Source of the DNA: Spiroplasma_E ixodetis_B
GTDB lineage: Bacteria; Bacillota_I; Bacilli_A; Mycoplasmatales; VBWQ01
Length of the DNA: 64,000 nt
Direction: 5' to 3'
Assembly: GCF_040369795.1 (NCBI RefSeq)
Contig: NZ_AP028955.1
Coordinates: 992,001-1,056,000, forward strand
Below the pieces are notes generated by a model that ran no database searches, had not been told where the DNA came from, and saw nothing but the letters and a program-made list of their open reading frames with translations. Made by a program: the position numbers and the translations under genes. This document shows, one piece after another, positions 10,778-25,139 of the stretch (the first letter of the stretch is position 1; every line of letters starts with the position of its first letter).

Positions 10778-11619
10778 TTAATTAAATTTTTTAATTACTT
10801 TATTAGTTTTAATTCTATTTTCTCAATATCAATCTTTATGCTTTGGTTTTAATAAATATGTTGTTACTAAATCATTAAAATAAGTAATAGCAAATAATGG
10901 AGAAATAAATATTTCTTGTGCTTCATAAAGTCCTGAAGAAACAATATTAAATGTTCAATCAGCATAAGTCACTAATTCAGTTTTATCTTGTGATGTAACA
11001 ACTGCAATTTTAGCATTATTCTTTTTAGCAAGTTTAGTTGCTTCAACAATAGTAGCGGTTTTACCTGATAATGAAAAAGAATTATTACATCTTCTGGAAT
11101 AATTAAAGAAGCACGTATTAAAATACTATCATCATCTTCATTTAAACAGATTGATCGTAAACCAAACCGATATAATTTATTTGATAAATCCTCCGCGCCT
11201 AAACCAGAATGACCAATGCCTGCTAAATAAATACAAGCTTTACGATTATCATCTATTCAATTAATAAATCTTTGTAATTCCTCATAATTAATTGTTGAAT
11301 CATTTAAATCCATCAGTTTTTTATAATGTTCTTTTAAAACACTACGATCACCAAAAAAATCACGATTTAAAGCTTTGAAAGTAGTTTCTTGCGCAGCTAA
11401 ACTAATGATAAATTCACGATAACCTTTAAATCCCAACTTCTTAATTAAATTATAAACAACACTATAACCAACAGTATTTTCTTTAGACAAAGAACTAATA
11501 GTAACTTGATCCATTTTTTGACTATTCTTATTAATATAGTTAATAAGAACTTTTTCTTTTTTTGTGAAATTATTTTCTTCCTTTGATACTCTAGATCAAA
11601 AAATATCATTGATAAGCAT
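10778..11619 (-). pseudogene. RpiR/MurR-family sugar-responsive regulator, frameshifted
   Basis: The N-terminus is an RpiR HTH_6 domain (KMDQVTISSLSKENTVGYS). It is followed by a SIS sugar-phosphate-binding domain beginning CIYLAGIGHSGLGAEDLS. Near 11080 one base is missing. The right frame then resumes as LSGKTATIVEATKLAKKN, so the SIS domain is split. It sits immediately upstream of the PTS gene in the same direction and probably controlled it in response to a sugar phosphate. Both being damaged suggests the pathway is no longer under selection, unless the lost T is an assembly error. Confidence 0.85.
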
Positions 11620-11669
11620 GTAAAAACTCTTTTTTAAACTAATGTAAAATATTTAAATTTTATTATTTT

Positions 11670-12251
11670 TTAATTATGTGATGAAAATGGCTCATTAATA
11701 TAATATGGTTGCAAATCTTTCATGTTTTTTACTTCGATAAAATATGGTGACAACTTTTGAAAATTTTCCACAATATTACACTTTTCTAAATTTTCAATTA
11801 TTTTATAATCTAGTAAATCACTAATAATACCAATTTTAGCATTTTCATCTACTAATTGCGGCTGAATAATTATTTTTCCATTATCACATACTGCCAAATA
11901 ACTTTTATTATTGTATGCTGACAAAACACTTATTGATTTTATTAATCCTGCCTGTAATAATAAACTATTAATAGTAAAAACCGTTAAAAAACTATTCAAA
12001 ACTTTAAGTGTTTTGACAAAAGTAATTGCTACTCTAATTCCAGTATAACTGCCAGGACCATTTGCAATAACTACTTTTGAAATATCTTTTAATTTTATTT
12101 TACATTTTACAAGTAAATTAGTAATAGTTGGAATTGCCAATTCTGTTTGTTTTTGTCAAGCAATAAATGATGAACTTGCTAAAATTTTATTACCTTGCAA
12201 AATCGCCACTGTTAATTTGTTATTTGTTGTATCTAAATATAATTGATACAT
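11670..12251 (-). CDS. tsaB: tRNA threonylcarbamoyladenosine biosynthesis protein TsaB
   Basis: A 193-residue member of the ASKHA-fold TsaB family, which partners TsaD in making the t6A37 modification of ANN-decoding tRNAs. The diagnostic segment is VVIANGPGSYTGIRVAITFVK around residues 68-88, preceded by MYQLYLDTTNNKLTVAILQG. It is shorter than the E. coli protein at the C-terminus, as in other mollicutes. ATG at 12249-12251. It is an essential-type gene and intact. Confidence 0.9.
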
Positions 12252-12301
12252 AACATCACCTTATTATTTCATTTAGTTGCTATTAATAATTTTCTAATAT
12301 C

Positions 12302-12331
12302 TTACATACTTATTATAATATCATGTATAAT
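12302..12331 (+). promoter_or_regulatory. Candidate sigma-A promoter
   Basis: A TTACAT -35-like box (12302-12307), an 18-bp spacer and a perfect TATAAT -10 box (12326-12331) lie 42 bp before the ATG of the membrane protein at 12374. Confidence 0.45.
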
Positions 12332-12373
12332 GTAATTAAAATAGAAAAAATATAGAATTGTGAGTTGATCCAT

Positions 12374-13177
12374 ATGGAAATAAGAAAAAATATAGGATTT
12401 AAAAGTAAATTTTCTGATTTTTTACTTTGATCTGGACTAATTATTGCTGTTATAGGTCTAATAATGCAATTTGCAATAGTTTTAATTGAGTATAAACCAA
12501 TAACAGTTGGAACACCTAATCCTCATAATTTATGAACTCCAGATGGCCCATGAGTTGGTATTTGAACAATGATTTCTACCTTTACTATTCAATCAAATTT
12601 TTTAGTTTTTCTTTTCTTTTGTTTTGTATTAACAAATCTTTTTCATGACAATCGCGCACAATTTGTTTTTGGGCGATTTTCATTAGCAATTACTGTTTAT
12701 ATTACCGTAACTCTTATCGTATTTTTTGTTGTATTATTTAAACCAATGATAAATAATTTAGATAGTAATAATAGTATTAGCATATTAAATTTTATAAATA
12801 CATTTTTATTACATTTAATAGTACCAGTGATAGTGATTTTATATTTTATGTTTTCTGCTGGTAAATACTACTGAAAACTCGGAAAACAAACATATCTTTG
12901 AATACCAATTATTTCTATTTACATGTTTGCATATTTAGGTTATGCACTTGCTAAAGGAAATTTTGTTGGTTTTTTAAGAAAAGGAACGACAGAAATTGAT
13001 TATTCATTTCCATATCTATTTTTAGATTTTCATAAAAGTTTAACTACTTTCTTTATTTATATCTTTGCAATTTTAATCTTATACATAATTTTGATGTTAC
13101 TTTTTACTCTTTATAATAATATTATTTATAAGAAAAATAATAAACCAATAGTAGCTTTAAGAGATACAAATTTTTAA
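12374..13177 (+). CDS. Pr6Pr-like (FAR-17a/AIG1-like) multi-pass membrane protein
   Basis: A 267-residue protein with six predicted membrane segments. It has the order seen in Pr6Pr-type membrane proteins: a conserved HLIVPV after a loop, a GKYYW turn, a Y-rich helix with GYALAKGN, then YSFPYLFLDF before the last helix. The function of this family in bacteria is unclear. It is paralogous to the split gene at 15563-18388. Several TGA Trp codons are present. A strong ribosome site was not obvious (GTTGATCC upstream), so the start is less certain than the frame. Confidence 0.75.
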
Positions 13178-13209
13178 TGTAAAATAATTGTAGGGAGGAA
13201 TATATATTT

Positions 13210-13392
13210 GTGAAAAGTAAAATTTGAAATTGTATTATTTTTTTAAATATTATTTTGTTATTTTTTCCCTCCTTTTTCTTAATATATTTTATTTTAAAAT
13301 TATATAAAAATTCCTTGTATAGCATACAAGGACTTAAAGTCAAATATAAAATTAAAAGCGACATTACCTCAATATTTTTTAAACATTTATAA
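13210..13392 (+). CDS. Small single-pass membrane protein (60 aa)
   Basis: A GTG start lies 11 bases after a very good ribosome site (AGGGAGG, 13192-13198). It opens a 60-codon frame under code 4 with one hydrophobic helix (about residues 6-28, NCIIFLNIILLFFPSFFLI), followed by a Lys-rich tail. It follows the Pr6Pr-like gene by 32 bp and is probably co-transcribed. No family recognised. The ribosome site is the main support. Confidence 0.55.
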
Positions 13393-13515
13393 CTACCATT
13401 TTATTTTAACTCACTAAAAAGAAAAAAACAAGTAATAACATTTTTTACACTTATCATTTTATATCTTTATATAATATATTGTATTTTAACAAGTACTACT
13501 TAAAAATAATAAACT

Positions 13516-15123
13516 TTATTTTAGATATTTCTTTTTACGAATAATAACAACAACTATTGGAATTATAGTTAAAAAACTAATAATGAAGCCACAAATGATA
13601 ATAATATTTCAATTATTAACTAACATTTTAGTTGTTAATGGTATATTAACATCTCAGGGACGATCTGAATTATTACTTTGTAAATAATTAACATAATTTT
13701 GTTTAGTAATATCACCTTGATATTGAATAAATCATGATAAAAAATAACCAGCAGCATTATTTTTTAAATCTTCAATTTTAATACTATTATTAGTAGCACT
13801 AGTTAAATATTGTTGAAAACCTGCTAATAAATTATTAGTTTTTTCAAAAAAATCAGTACAATTTGGAAAATTAGGTATTTTTGTATTGCTTCTATAAACA
13901 GTAATATATTGTTCAGAAGCGGCTTGACGTTGTAAGTAAGATGTATCTAAACCTATACAATAAACTTGAAAATTACTTCCTTGATTAAGATTTAAATTAT
14001 CACCATCTTTAATAGGTGTTCCTGAATCATTTTTTGCTTTTTGTAAAGTTTGTGAATCAACGTTTCATTTTAGTCAATGTTGTTGTGAATCACTAATATT
14101 TACTTTAGCTTTCTCAATAGCTTTATTCATAACTATTAATGTATTTTTATTATCTTGTGAATTATTTTGAACTAAATATTGAGGTGTAATTACAGGATTT
14201 TCTTTAACTTTTTCATTACTAATAGTAGTAAATTGAATATTTGAACTATTATTTGTTAACTTAATAGTTTTACTATAGCCACTATCTTTAACACTAACAT
14301 TAAAACTAGTTGATTTTAAATGATCGTCTGGTTTATGATTTAATATTGCATAACTAATTGAACCATTATCAAAAACTTCATCATTTTTATCATTTATTAA
14401 TAATTGTTCATTCTTATCATTTTTATTTTTTGCTAAAATAGCTAACATTGGTTGATTAGTATCATTGGGATTACCATTATTAAGTGGTAAAATTGCTAAC
14501 CGATCTTGAACGCTTTTATGACTATTTAAAAAATCATCGCTTGGTTTAATCATATAAGGAATACTAAAATAATTATTAAAATCTGCCCTAGGATTTACCG
14601 TTGCAAAAATACCATTTTTAATCTGTGCTGGTAAACTATTATCATGGTAACCAACATAAACATAACCAAAACTAGCGATATCATTAAAAATTTGTTTAGC
14701 AACACTACGACCAATAACTTTATCAGTAAAATATTTAATACCATTATCTGGTAAGATATTATTAGTTTTGTTTTCGATTTGTTCCTTAAATTTCTTATTA
14801 ACTTCTTTACTAATATCATCATTTGAATTATTATTAACCTTATTAATAAGGTCTGATCAATCATTAAATTGTTCTGTTATTACTTCTTTATGCAATCTAA
14901 TAAAATCTTCATACTTATTATTAATTGAATTTCAAGTATTAGCTTCACTAATTAAATTTTTATTATTTTCCTTAACAGTAATATGAAGCCCAGAAAGTTT
15001 GTTACTGTCATTAACATTACTAATATTAGATTGATGATTAGTAACTATCATTAAACTACTAGTAAGAGATAATGCCAAAGCCAAACTTATTTTTTTAAAA
15101 CTAAAAGATAAGAAATTTGCCAT
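13516..15123 (-). CDS. Large surface protein with N-terminal signal and C-terminal membrane anchor
   Basis: A 535-residue protein. The N-terminus has a basic start and a hydrophobic signal (about residues 10-30). The long middle part is rich in Asn, Asp, Lys and Ser, typical of exposed mollicute surface proteins. The last 35 residues hold one helix (WNIIIICGFIISFLTIIP) followed by RKKKYLK, so the body should face outward. No lipobox Cys. No family recognised; adhesin-like is an inference from architecture. Frame intact under code 4. AGGAG precedes the ATG. Confidence 0.8.
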
Positions 15124-15562
15124 TATGATTACTCCTTTTTTACCTATTATTTGTGTTTATAATTATAATATTAAATTAAGCATATTTTATTAAATACTTA
15201 AATCCTTAGTTTTAATAAAATAAAACTAAGGATATATAATCAATTATTAAACTTTTTGTTAAATCAACATATATAATTTTAATATCTATATAATTACTTA
15301 TATATTCATTAAAATTATAAGGATAAAAATTATATCCTTAACATTAATAATAAACTTTATTACCAAAAAATCAAGATTAAATAATTAATAAGTTAATTTT
15401 TTTAACTTATTAAGTTTTTTAAATGATCATTTAGTAAATATTAATAGTGATAAGAAAAAACTTGATATACTAAATAAGCAGCATATTCAATCATAATAAA
15501 AAATTAAATTTCCTATCAAAAATTTAATTAAATTTAATTCTAATATAAATAGGAGAAAAAAT
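15124..15562. other. Divergent intergenic region with several inverted repeats
   Basis: This 439-bp region separates the surface-protein gene (minus) from the split membrane gene (plus). It contains a perfect 11-bp hairpin (15204-15231), weaker ones around 15320-15345 and 15386-15413, and AT-rich promoter-like text for both sides. No supported gene. Confidence 0.45.
15204..15231. repeat. Perfect 11-bp inverted repeat
   Basis: CCTTAGTTTTA (15204-15214) pairs with TAAAACTAAGG (15221-15231) around a 6-base loop. It has no T run on either side, so a terminator is unlikely. It is about 80 bp upstream of the surface-protein start and could be an operator. Confidence 0.5.
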
Positions 15563-16182
15563 ATGAATTTAAAAAATAGTAGTGAATACCGATTAAAAAA
15601 AGAAATCTTATTAAATTTATTTGACGTTTATTTGGTCTACTTATTATTTCTTTATTCTTAATTTTTGATTTAATAATTACTATTAATTATCCCAATGCTT
15701 TCATTGTTCCTAATGTTGATAAACCAACTGAAAGATTGGCAATTTATTATTTTTATTTTGCAACTCAAACTAATTATTTAGTACTTATTTATTTATTTGC
15801 TTTTTTATTTGAAAGTAAATTTAAAGAAAATTCAAAACCAAGTTTTTATATTTTATTAAGCATTACTATTTATATTACAATTACAATGTTAGTATTTTGA
15901 ATAGGTATCATTAGCAATAACCAAGAAAGAAGTAAATATGGAACTGATATTTATTTATGATTTAAAAAAATAATCCTAAATCTAATTATGCCAATTGTTA
16001 TGATTTTAAATTTTGCTTTATCATGTGGACGTGCTTTTTATTCACTAAAAAATCATCATAAAATTTATATGTGATTTATTTTATTTTCTCCTTGTTTTTA
16101 TGTAGTAATGGTAATGGTTCGTGGTGTACTACGTGTTAAACAAGGAAAAATAGGGGACTTTCCTAAAAACTGTGTTTTTTAA
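15563..16182 (+). pseudogene. Pr6Pr-like membrane protein, 5' copy, truncated before an IS256 element
   Basis: Good ribosome site (AGGAGAAAAAAT) and ATG at 15563. After RLKK the frame shifts: seven A are present near 15593, where eight would give the downstream frame KFIWRLFGLLII. The rest reads a multi-pass protein related to the gene at 12374, including MPIVMILNFALSCGRAFY. The 3' end is lost at 16146, where IS256 debris begins, and the frame ends at 16182. The 559 bp from 15588 to 16146 recur at 17611-18169. Confidence 0.8.
15588..16146 (+). repeat. 559-bp direct repeat, copy A
   Basis: The segment from ACCGATTAAA to AAACAAGGA is repeated at 17611-18169 at the same length with about four substitutions. 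The two copies flank an IS256-family element and its debris. Confidence 0.9.
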
Positions 16183-16236
16183 ATAAATTTTAGTTGTAAA
16201 ATCACTAAGTTACACAGATTACTAAACATTACCGAA
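16183..16236. mobile_element. Second IS256 right-end fragment
   Basis: The text around 16203-16231 (AAGTTACACAGATTACTAAA, then CATTACC) is the same right end as at 17584-17610. It lies directly before the left end of the more complete IS256-like element, so a second copy was once here. Confidence 0.65.
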
Positions 16237-17610
16237 AATGGCTTTTTAAAAATCTGTGTATCTTTTTACAAAGTTACTAGTTTAGATTAATTCTATCTTC
16301 AAATTTTATAATAAAATGAGCAATTGCTGTATTTCAATTTTGAATGGGCATTGTTCATTTTTTTGTTATATTTTCAATTGCTAAGTAAAATATTTTAAAA
16401 ACTGCCATATCATTTGGAAAAAATTTTTTATTTCTAATAACTTTTCGTAATTGACTATTAACAGATTCAATAGCATTTGTTGTATAAATCACTCTTTTGA
16501 TTTCTGCAGGATAACTAATAAAAAACATTAAATTATCTCAATTTTTATATCATGATTTAGCAATTTGAGGATATTGTTTATTTCATTTACTTTCAAAAGA
16601 TTCTAAAGCTTGCATTGCTTGTTCTTCACTACATGCACTATAAATTGGTTTTAAATCTGTAACTAGTGATTTTCTATGTTTGTATGAAACATATTTTAAA
16701 CTATTTCTAATTTGATGAACTATGCATAATTGATGTTCGTTTTTAGGATAAACTGATTGTATTGCTTCTGACATTCCTGTTAAATTGTCACTACAAGCAA
16801 TAAGAATATCATTTAAGCCTCGATTTTTCATTTCTGTGAAATTAGATAATCAAAACTTAGAACCTTCATTTTCACTAATTCATAAACCTAAAACATCTTT
16901 TTTACCTTCTAAATCAACTCCTAGTGCTATATAAACTGATTTGTTAATAATGCGTTTATCTTGTCGTACTTTAACTACTATACAATCAAAATAAACAATC
17001 GGATAAACACTTTCTAATGGCCGATTTTGTCATGCTTTAACATCATCAATAAAATCATCAGTAATTTGACTAATAACACTTTCACTAATATCAGCACCAT
17101 GATATAACTATTGTAACTGCATTCTAATATCTGATAAAGTCATGCCTTTGGCATATAATGAAAGAAATTGTTGATCAAAACCATCAAATCTTCTTTGTCT
17201 TTTTGCAACTATTACTGGCTCAAAATTACTATTACGAATCTCGTGGTACATTAATCTCAATTTTACCTTGTTGGGTTATTAATTTTTTTGAACTTATACC
17301 ATTACGAGCATTTTCACTAGTATTATGTTGATTTTTTTCATATCCTAAATAATTTTGCATTTCAGAATTCAACATTTTTTCAACTAATCTTTTTGTTAAT
17401 TCTTTATATAAACCTCCCTCTTTAAAAACTGTTGTTAAATCTTCAGTATTTTCTAGTAATAAATCTACTGCTTTTGATATTGGATCATTATTATTAATAT
17501 TTTGTTTTTTAGACATAAGTAACTAACTCTTTCTAGTTATTTAATTTTATTTACTAGAATTAAATAAACATAGTTATTTTTGTAAGTTACACAGATTACT
17601 AAACATTACC
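16237..17610 (-). mobile_element. IS256-family (mutator-type) element
   Basis: About 1.37 kb. Imperfect inverted ends: the left has AATCTGTGTA near 16249; the right has TACACAGATT near 17589. It holds one transposase gene on the minus strand. The element sits between two 559-bp direct repeats rather than the usual 8-9 bp duplication. Confidence 0.8.
16277..17516 (-). pseudogene. IS256-family transposase with a frameshift and a stop
   Basis: About 410 residues of a mutator-family transposase. The N-terminus is KAVDLLLENTEDLTTVFKEG. Catalytic-type Asp residues sit in VYFDCIVVKVR and ACSDNLTGMSEAIQ. The Glu lies in the ALESFESKW helix. Two lesions are visible. An extra T occurs near 17237 (GATTCGT instead of GATCGT), and CAA-TAG replaces a sense codon near 17110. 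It should not give a full transposase as assembled. Confidence 0.88.
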
Positions 17611-18169
17611 ACCGATTAAAAAAAGAAATCTTATTAAATTTATTTGACGTTTATTTGGTCTACTTATTATTTCTTTATTCTTAATTTTTGATTTAATAAT
17701 TACTATTAATTATCCCAATGCTTTCATTGTTCCTAATGTTGATAAACCAACTGAAAGATTGGCAATTTATTATTTTTATTTTACAACTCAAACTAATTAT
17801 TTAGTACTCATTTATTTATTTGCTTTTTTATTTGAAAGTAAATTTAAAGAAAATTCAAAACCAAGTTTTTATATTTTATTAAGCATTACTATTTATATTA
17901 CAATTACAATGTTAGTATTTTGAATAGGTATCATTAGCAATAACCAAGAAAGAAGTAAATATGGAACTGATATTTATTTATGATTTAAAAAAATAATCCT
18001 AAATCTAATTATGCCAATTGTTATGATTTTAAATTTTGCTTTATCATGTGGACGTGATTTTTATTCACTAAAAAATCATCATAAACTTTATATGTGATTT
18101 ATTTTATTTTCTCCTTGTTTTTATGTAGTAATGGTAATGGTTCGTGGTGTACTACGTGTTAAACAAGGA
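17611..18169 (+). repeat. 559-bp direct repeat, copy B
   Basis: Second copy of 15588-16146. It carries the same seven-A frameshift, so the lesion predates the duplication or was copied between the repeats. Confidence 0.9.
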
Positions 18170-18388
18170 GAAAATATTAATACTTGTTATCCTTACTTTT
18201 TTTTCAACTACCAAAAATATGGTGTAGGAATATTAGTTACTACTATTATCTTTCTGTTAATTATTAGTATTGGTTTACAATACCTTTATTTATGAATTGA
18301 TAACATACAATATAAAAAAAGCATGATGATGATAAACCAAATTTTCCAATCATTACTTATCCTTATGGTTTTAAATTATAAAAAATAA
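17611..18388 (+). pseudogene. Pr6Pr-like membrane protein, 3' copy lacking its start
   Basis: This part lacks the ATG and first 8 codons but includes the natural C-terminus. After the repeat it reads CYPYFFFNYQKYGVGILV, matching the YSFPYLFLDF position of the paralogue at 12374, then a final helix and a Lys-rich end at TAA 18386-18388. Joining 15563-15587, one repeat copy and 18170-18388 rebuilds the whole gene of about 267 codons, apart from the A-run frameshift. Confidence 0.8.
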
Positions 18389-18418
18389 AATAAGGCTTTT
18401 AATTTCTAAAGCCTTATT
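18389..18418. terminator. Bidirectional rho-independent terminator
   Basis: AATAAGGCTTT pairs with AAAGCCTTATT around an 8-base loop, just after the plus-strand stop at 18388 and 26 bp from the end of the converging minus-strand gene. Confidence 0.8.
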
Positions 18419-18892
18419 TATACAATTTATTAAATATTTTTAATTATTCATTTACCATAGAAACTACTTCTTCTGGTTTATTAGTAACCGGAAGATATTT
18501 ACCAATAATTAATAATACACCTGAAGCAATATTAAGTCCTAAAAAAATAATATTAATACCACTAATAAAATTAAAATTTGATGAAACCATAGTTATTAAA
18601 GAAAAACCTGCTAAAACCAAAGTTACAATTCCAACAGCTAAACCACTATTAGCATTCCCTTTTAAAACATTATTGCGCATAATAATTATTGCAATTGAAA
18701 ATCAAATAGCAATTAAAAGTCAAAAAATCAATCCAACAATAAATGTTGTACTAACTCCTGATGTTAATGAAGTGCGTTCATATTTTGTAAAACTTTTAAA
18801 ATGATACTACTTGCTGTTGCTAAAATAATTGTAATAATTACACTTCAAATAATATTTATAATATTTGTTATGAATCCAATTTTATCTCCAAT

Positions 18893-19929
18893 AGACATAT
18901 TCCGTAAATAAATTTTTGAAAAGTCAATTAATAATTTAAAATTTATTTTATAATCTCTTTGTTAATAAATTAATAAGGTGTTGATAAAAATGAATTTTGA
19001 AAATTTAAAAAAATTAAAAAACGAACAATTTTATAGATATTTTGGTATAAAACGTTTTCATTTTGATTAAATGTTAACAAAATTAATTGAAATAGAAAAT
19101 TTAAAAAAAATAAAGTTAGAAAATATAAACTTTCAGTTGAAGAAAGATTGATAATGACTTTAGTATACTGAAAAGAATATTATACTTTTTTCCAAATGAG
19201 TATTAAATATAAAATGAGTGCATCAAGTTGTTTTCGAAATATTACTTGAGTAGAAAATAAACTTAGTGATGACAAAGATTATCAGTTTTTAAAAAAAATA
19301 TAAATCAAAAATTGAGAAAAAACAAGAAGATTTAAATGAATTTCAATTTTATTTAATTGATTCAACTGAAATTGAAATTGAAAGACCAACTAAAAAAAAC
19401 TACAGTTAGAATATTTTTCTGGTAAAAGTTGAATGTTTTCTATAAAATTTCAAATTATATATGACTTTTTTAATAAAAAAATTGTTGATATTTTTGCTGA
19501 TAATGGAAAAGTACATGATTTTCAAATATTAAAAAATTCAAATCTTGAATTTTCAGAAAAAACAATAATTATTGGTGATTTGGGATATCAAGGAATACAA
19601 AATATTTATAAAAATACTATATTACCAATTAAAAAAACTAAAAATAAAAAATTAACTAAACAAGAAAAAATCTACAATAAAATTATTTCAAAAATTAGAA
19701 TTAAAGTTGAACATGTTTTTGCTTGATTAAAAAGATTCAAAATTTTAATAAATAAATGTAGAAAAAGTATATTTAGACTTATGCACTTAAGATTTAACTT
19801 ACTTTGTGAAATTTTTAATAAAACAAAACCATTAAAATAAAAAAATATTAACTTCTATAATTATTAACACTAAAAAATTTATAAATATTATTATTGACAA
19901 TTGATTAAATTTATTTACGGAATATGTCT
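18893..19929 (+). mobile_element. IS5-like element copy 2 (1037 bp)
   Basis: Ends AGACATATTCCG and CGGAATATGTCT with AAT duplications at 18890-18892 and 19930-19932. Short form. It interrupts a membrane-protein gene. Confidence 0.93.
18990..19840 (+). pseudogene. IS5-family transposase, copy 2, degenerate orfA
   Basis: orfA has GAT-TAA where others read GAT-GAA (FHFDEMLTK), a lost C near 19111, and a small deletion near 19290. orfB (frame to 19840) keeps the DLGYQG Asp and VEHVFAWLKR Glu; its TGA at 19726 is Trp. The A8-C slippery run near 19393 is intact. Inactive. Confidence 0.85.
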
Positions 19930-20076
19930 AATATATAATTTTTTATCTAATTTCTTTTCAATATTATCCATTTTTTTCTCTTTTTTTCTTAAAATCTTTT
20001 TTACATTTTAATACTCTCAATCTTAACATAAAAAAAATTTAAATTTTAAATTAAATACTAACACAAACAAAAAAAT

Positions 20077-20181
20077 TTGGCATCGTGCTATTTTCCCATT
20101 GCTGGTATTTTCGCCGCTGGAGTGCTTAACTGCTGTGTTCGAGATGGGAACAGGTGTGACCACTCCGCCATGGACACCAAA
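20077..20181 (-). rRNA. rrf: 5S ribosomal RNA (operon 1)
   Basis: On the minus strand it starts TTTGGTGTCCATGGCGGA and includes the conserved CCCATCTCGAACACAGCAGT loop region. About 105 nt, shorter than the usual 116-120, as in mollicutes. It lies about 85 bp after the 23S gene. Confidence 0.93.
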
Positions 20182-20265
20182 TAGTTTAGCAATTGCTCCC
20201 TAAAAACTAGAAACAGACATCTTTAAATTTGATTACTTTTGATTTGCAATAAAGAATATATTCTT

Positions 20266-23205
<2,940 letters not shown>

Positions 23206-23392
23206 AATATCCTATTGCAAGATAAAAATTATCTTATTTTTTTTAAAAGATGTCTATTATCTAGTTTTTAAAGAACAATTGCTCAGAGAAAACAATCCCT
23301 GAAAACTAAACAGAACAAAAGAAGTAATCCAATAAATCATCCATCTAATTTTTTTTGTTGTCTTGGTTTCTTATTAGAAACTAAACTCCATA

Positions 23393-24918
<1,526 letters not shown>

Positions 24919-25049
24919 GTTTTTTTTAAAAGATGATGTCTAACTTATTTAATTTTTAATAAAAAATTGACGGATTAATTTTTGTTCTATTTAGTTTTCA
25001 AAGATTGTTTTTTCTAGTTTGTAACCCATTTATTTTTGGGACAATAACA

Positions 25050-25078
25050 ATAGTACAACATGCCATAATTATTGTCAA
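25050..25078 (-). promoter_or_regulatory. rRNA operon 1 promoter
   Basis: On the minus strand a perfect TTGACA (25073-25078), a 17-bp spacer and TACTAT (25050-25055) lie about 130 bp upstream of 16S. This is the best promoter match in the window. Confidence 0.85.
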
Positions 25079-25139
25079 CCTAATTATCATAAAAAAACAT
25101 TATTTTTTTAAAATTAAAATCATTAAAATTTTATATAAA

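Larger units (their letters stand above)
18444..19971 (-). pseudogene. Hypothetical membrane protein split by an IS5-like element and frameshifted
   Basis: The gene starts at ATG 19969-19971 (MDNIEKKLDKKLYI), is cut by the IS at 18893-19929 with AAT duplications, and resumes as GDKIGFITNIINIIWSVII. A one-base frameshift lies near 18795; the frame then reads KYERTSLTSGVSTTF and ends at 18444. Rejoined it gives about 160 residues with four hydrophobic segments. No family recognised. It converges on the terminator at 18389-18418. Confidence 0.82.

Noticed and set aside
13122..13364. Minus-strand open frame of 80 codons
   Set aside because: It is antisense to the Pr6Pr-like gene end and the small GTG-started gene, which has a strong ribosome site.
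14595..14986. Two hydrophobic open frames on opposite strands
   Set aside because: Both are shadow frames of the surface-protein gene 13516-15123, which is open throughout under code 4.
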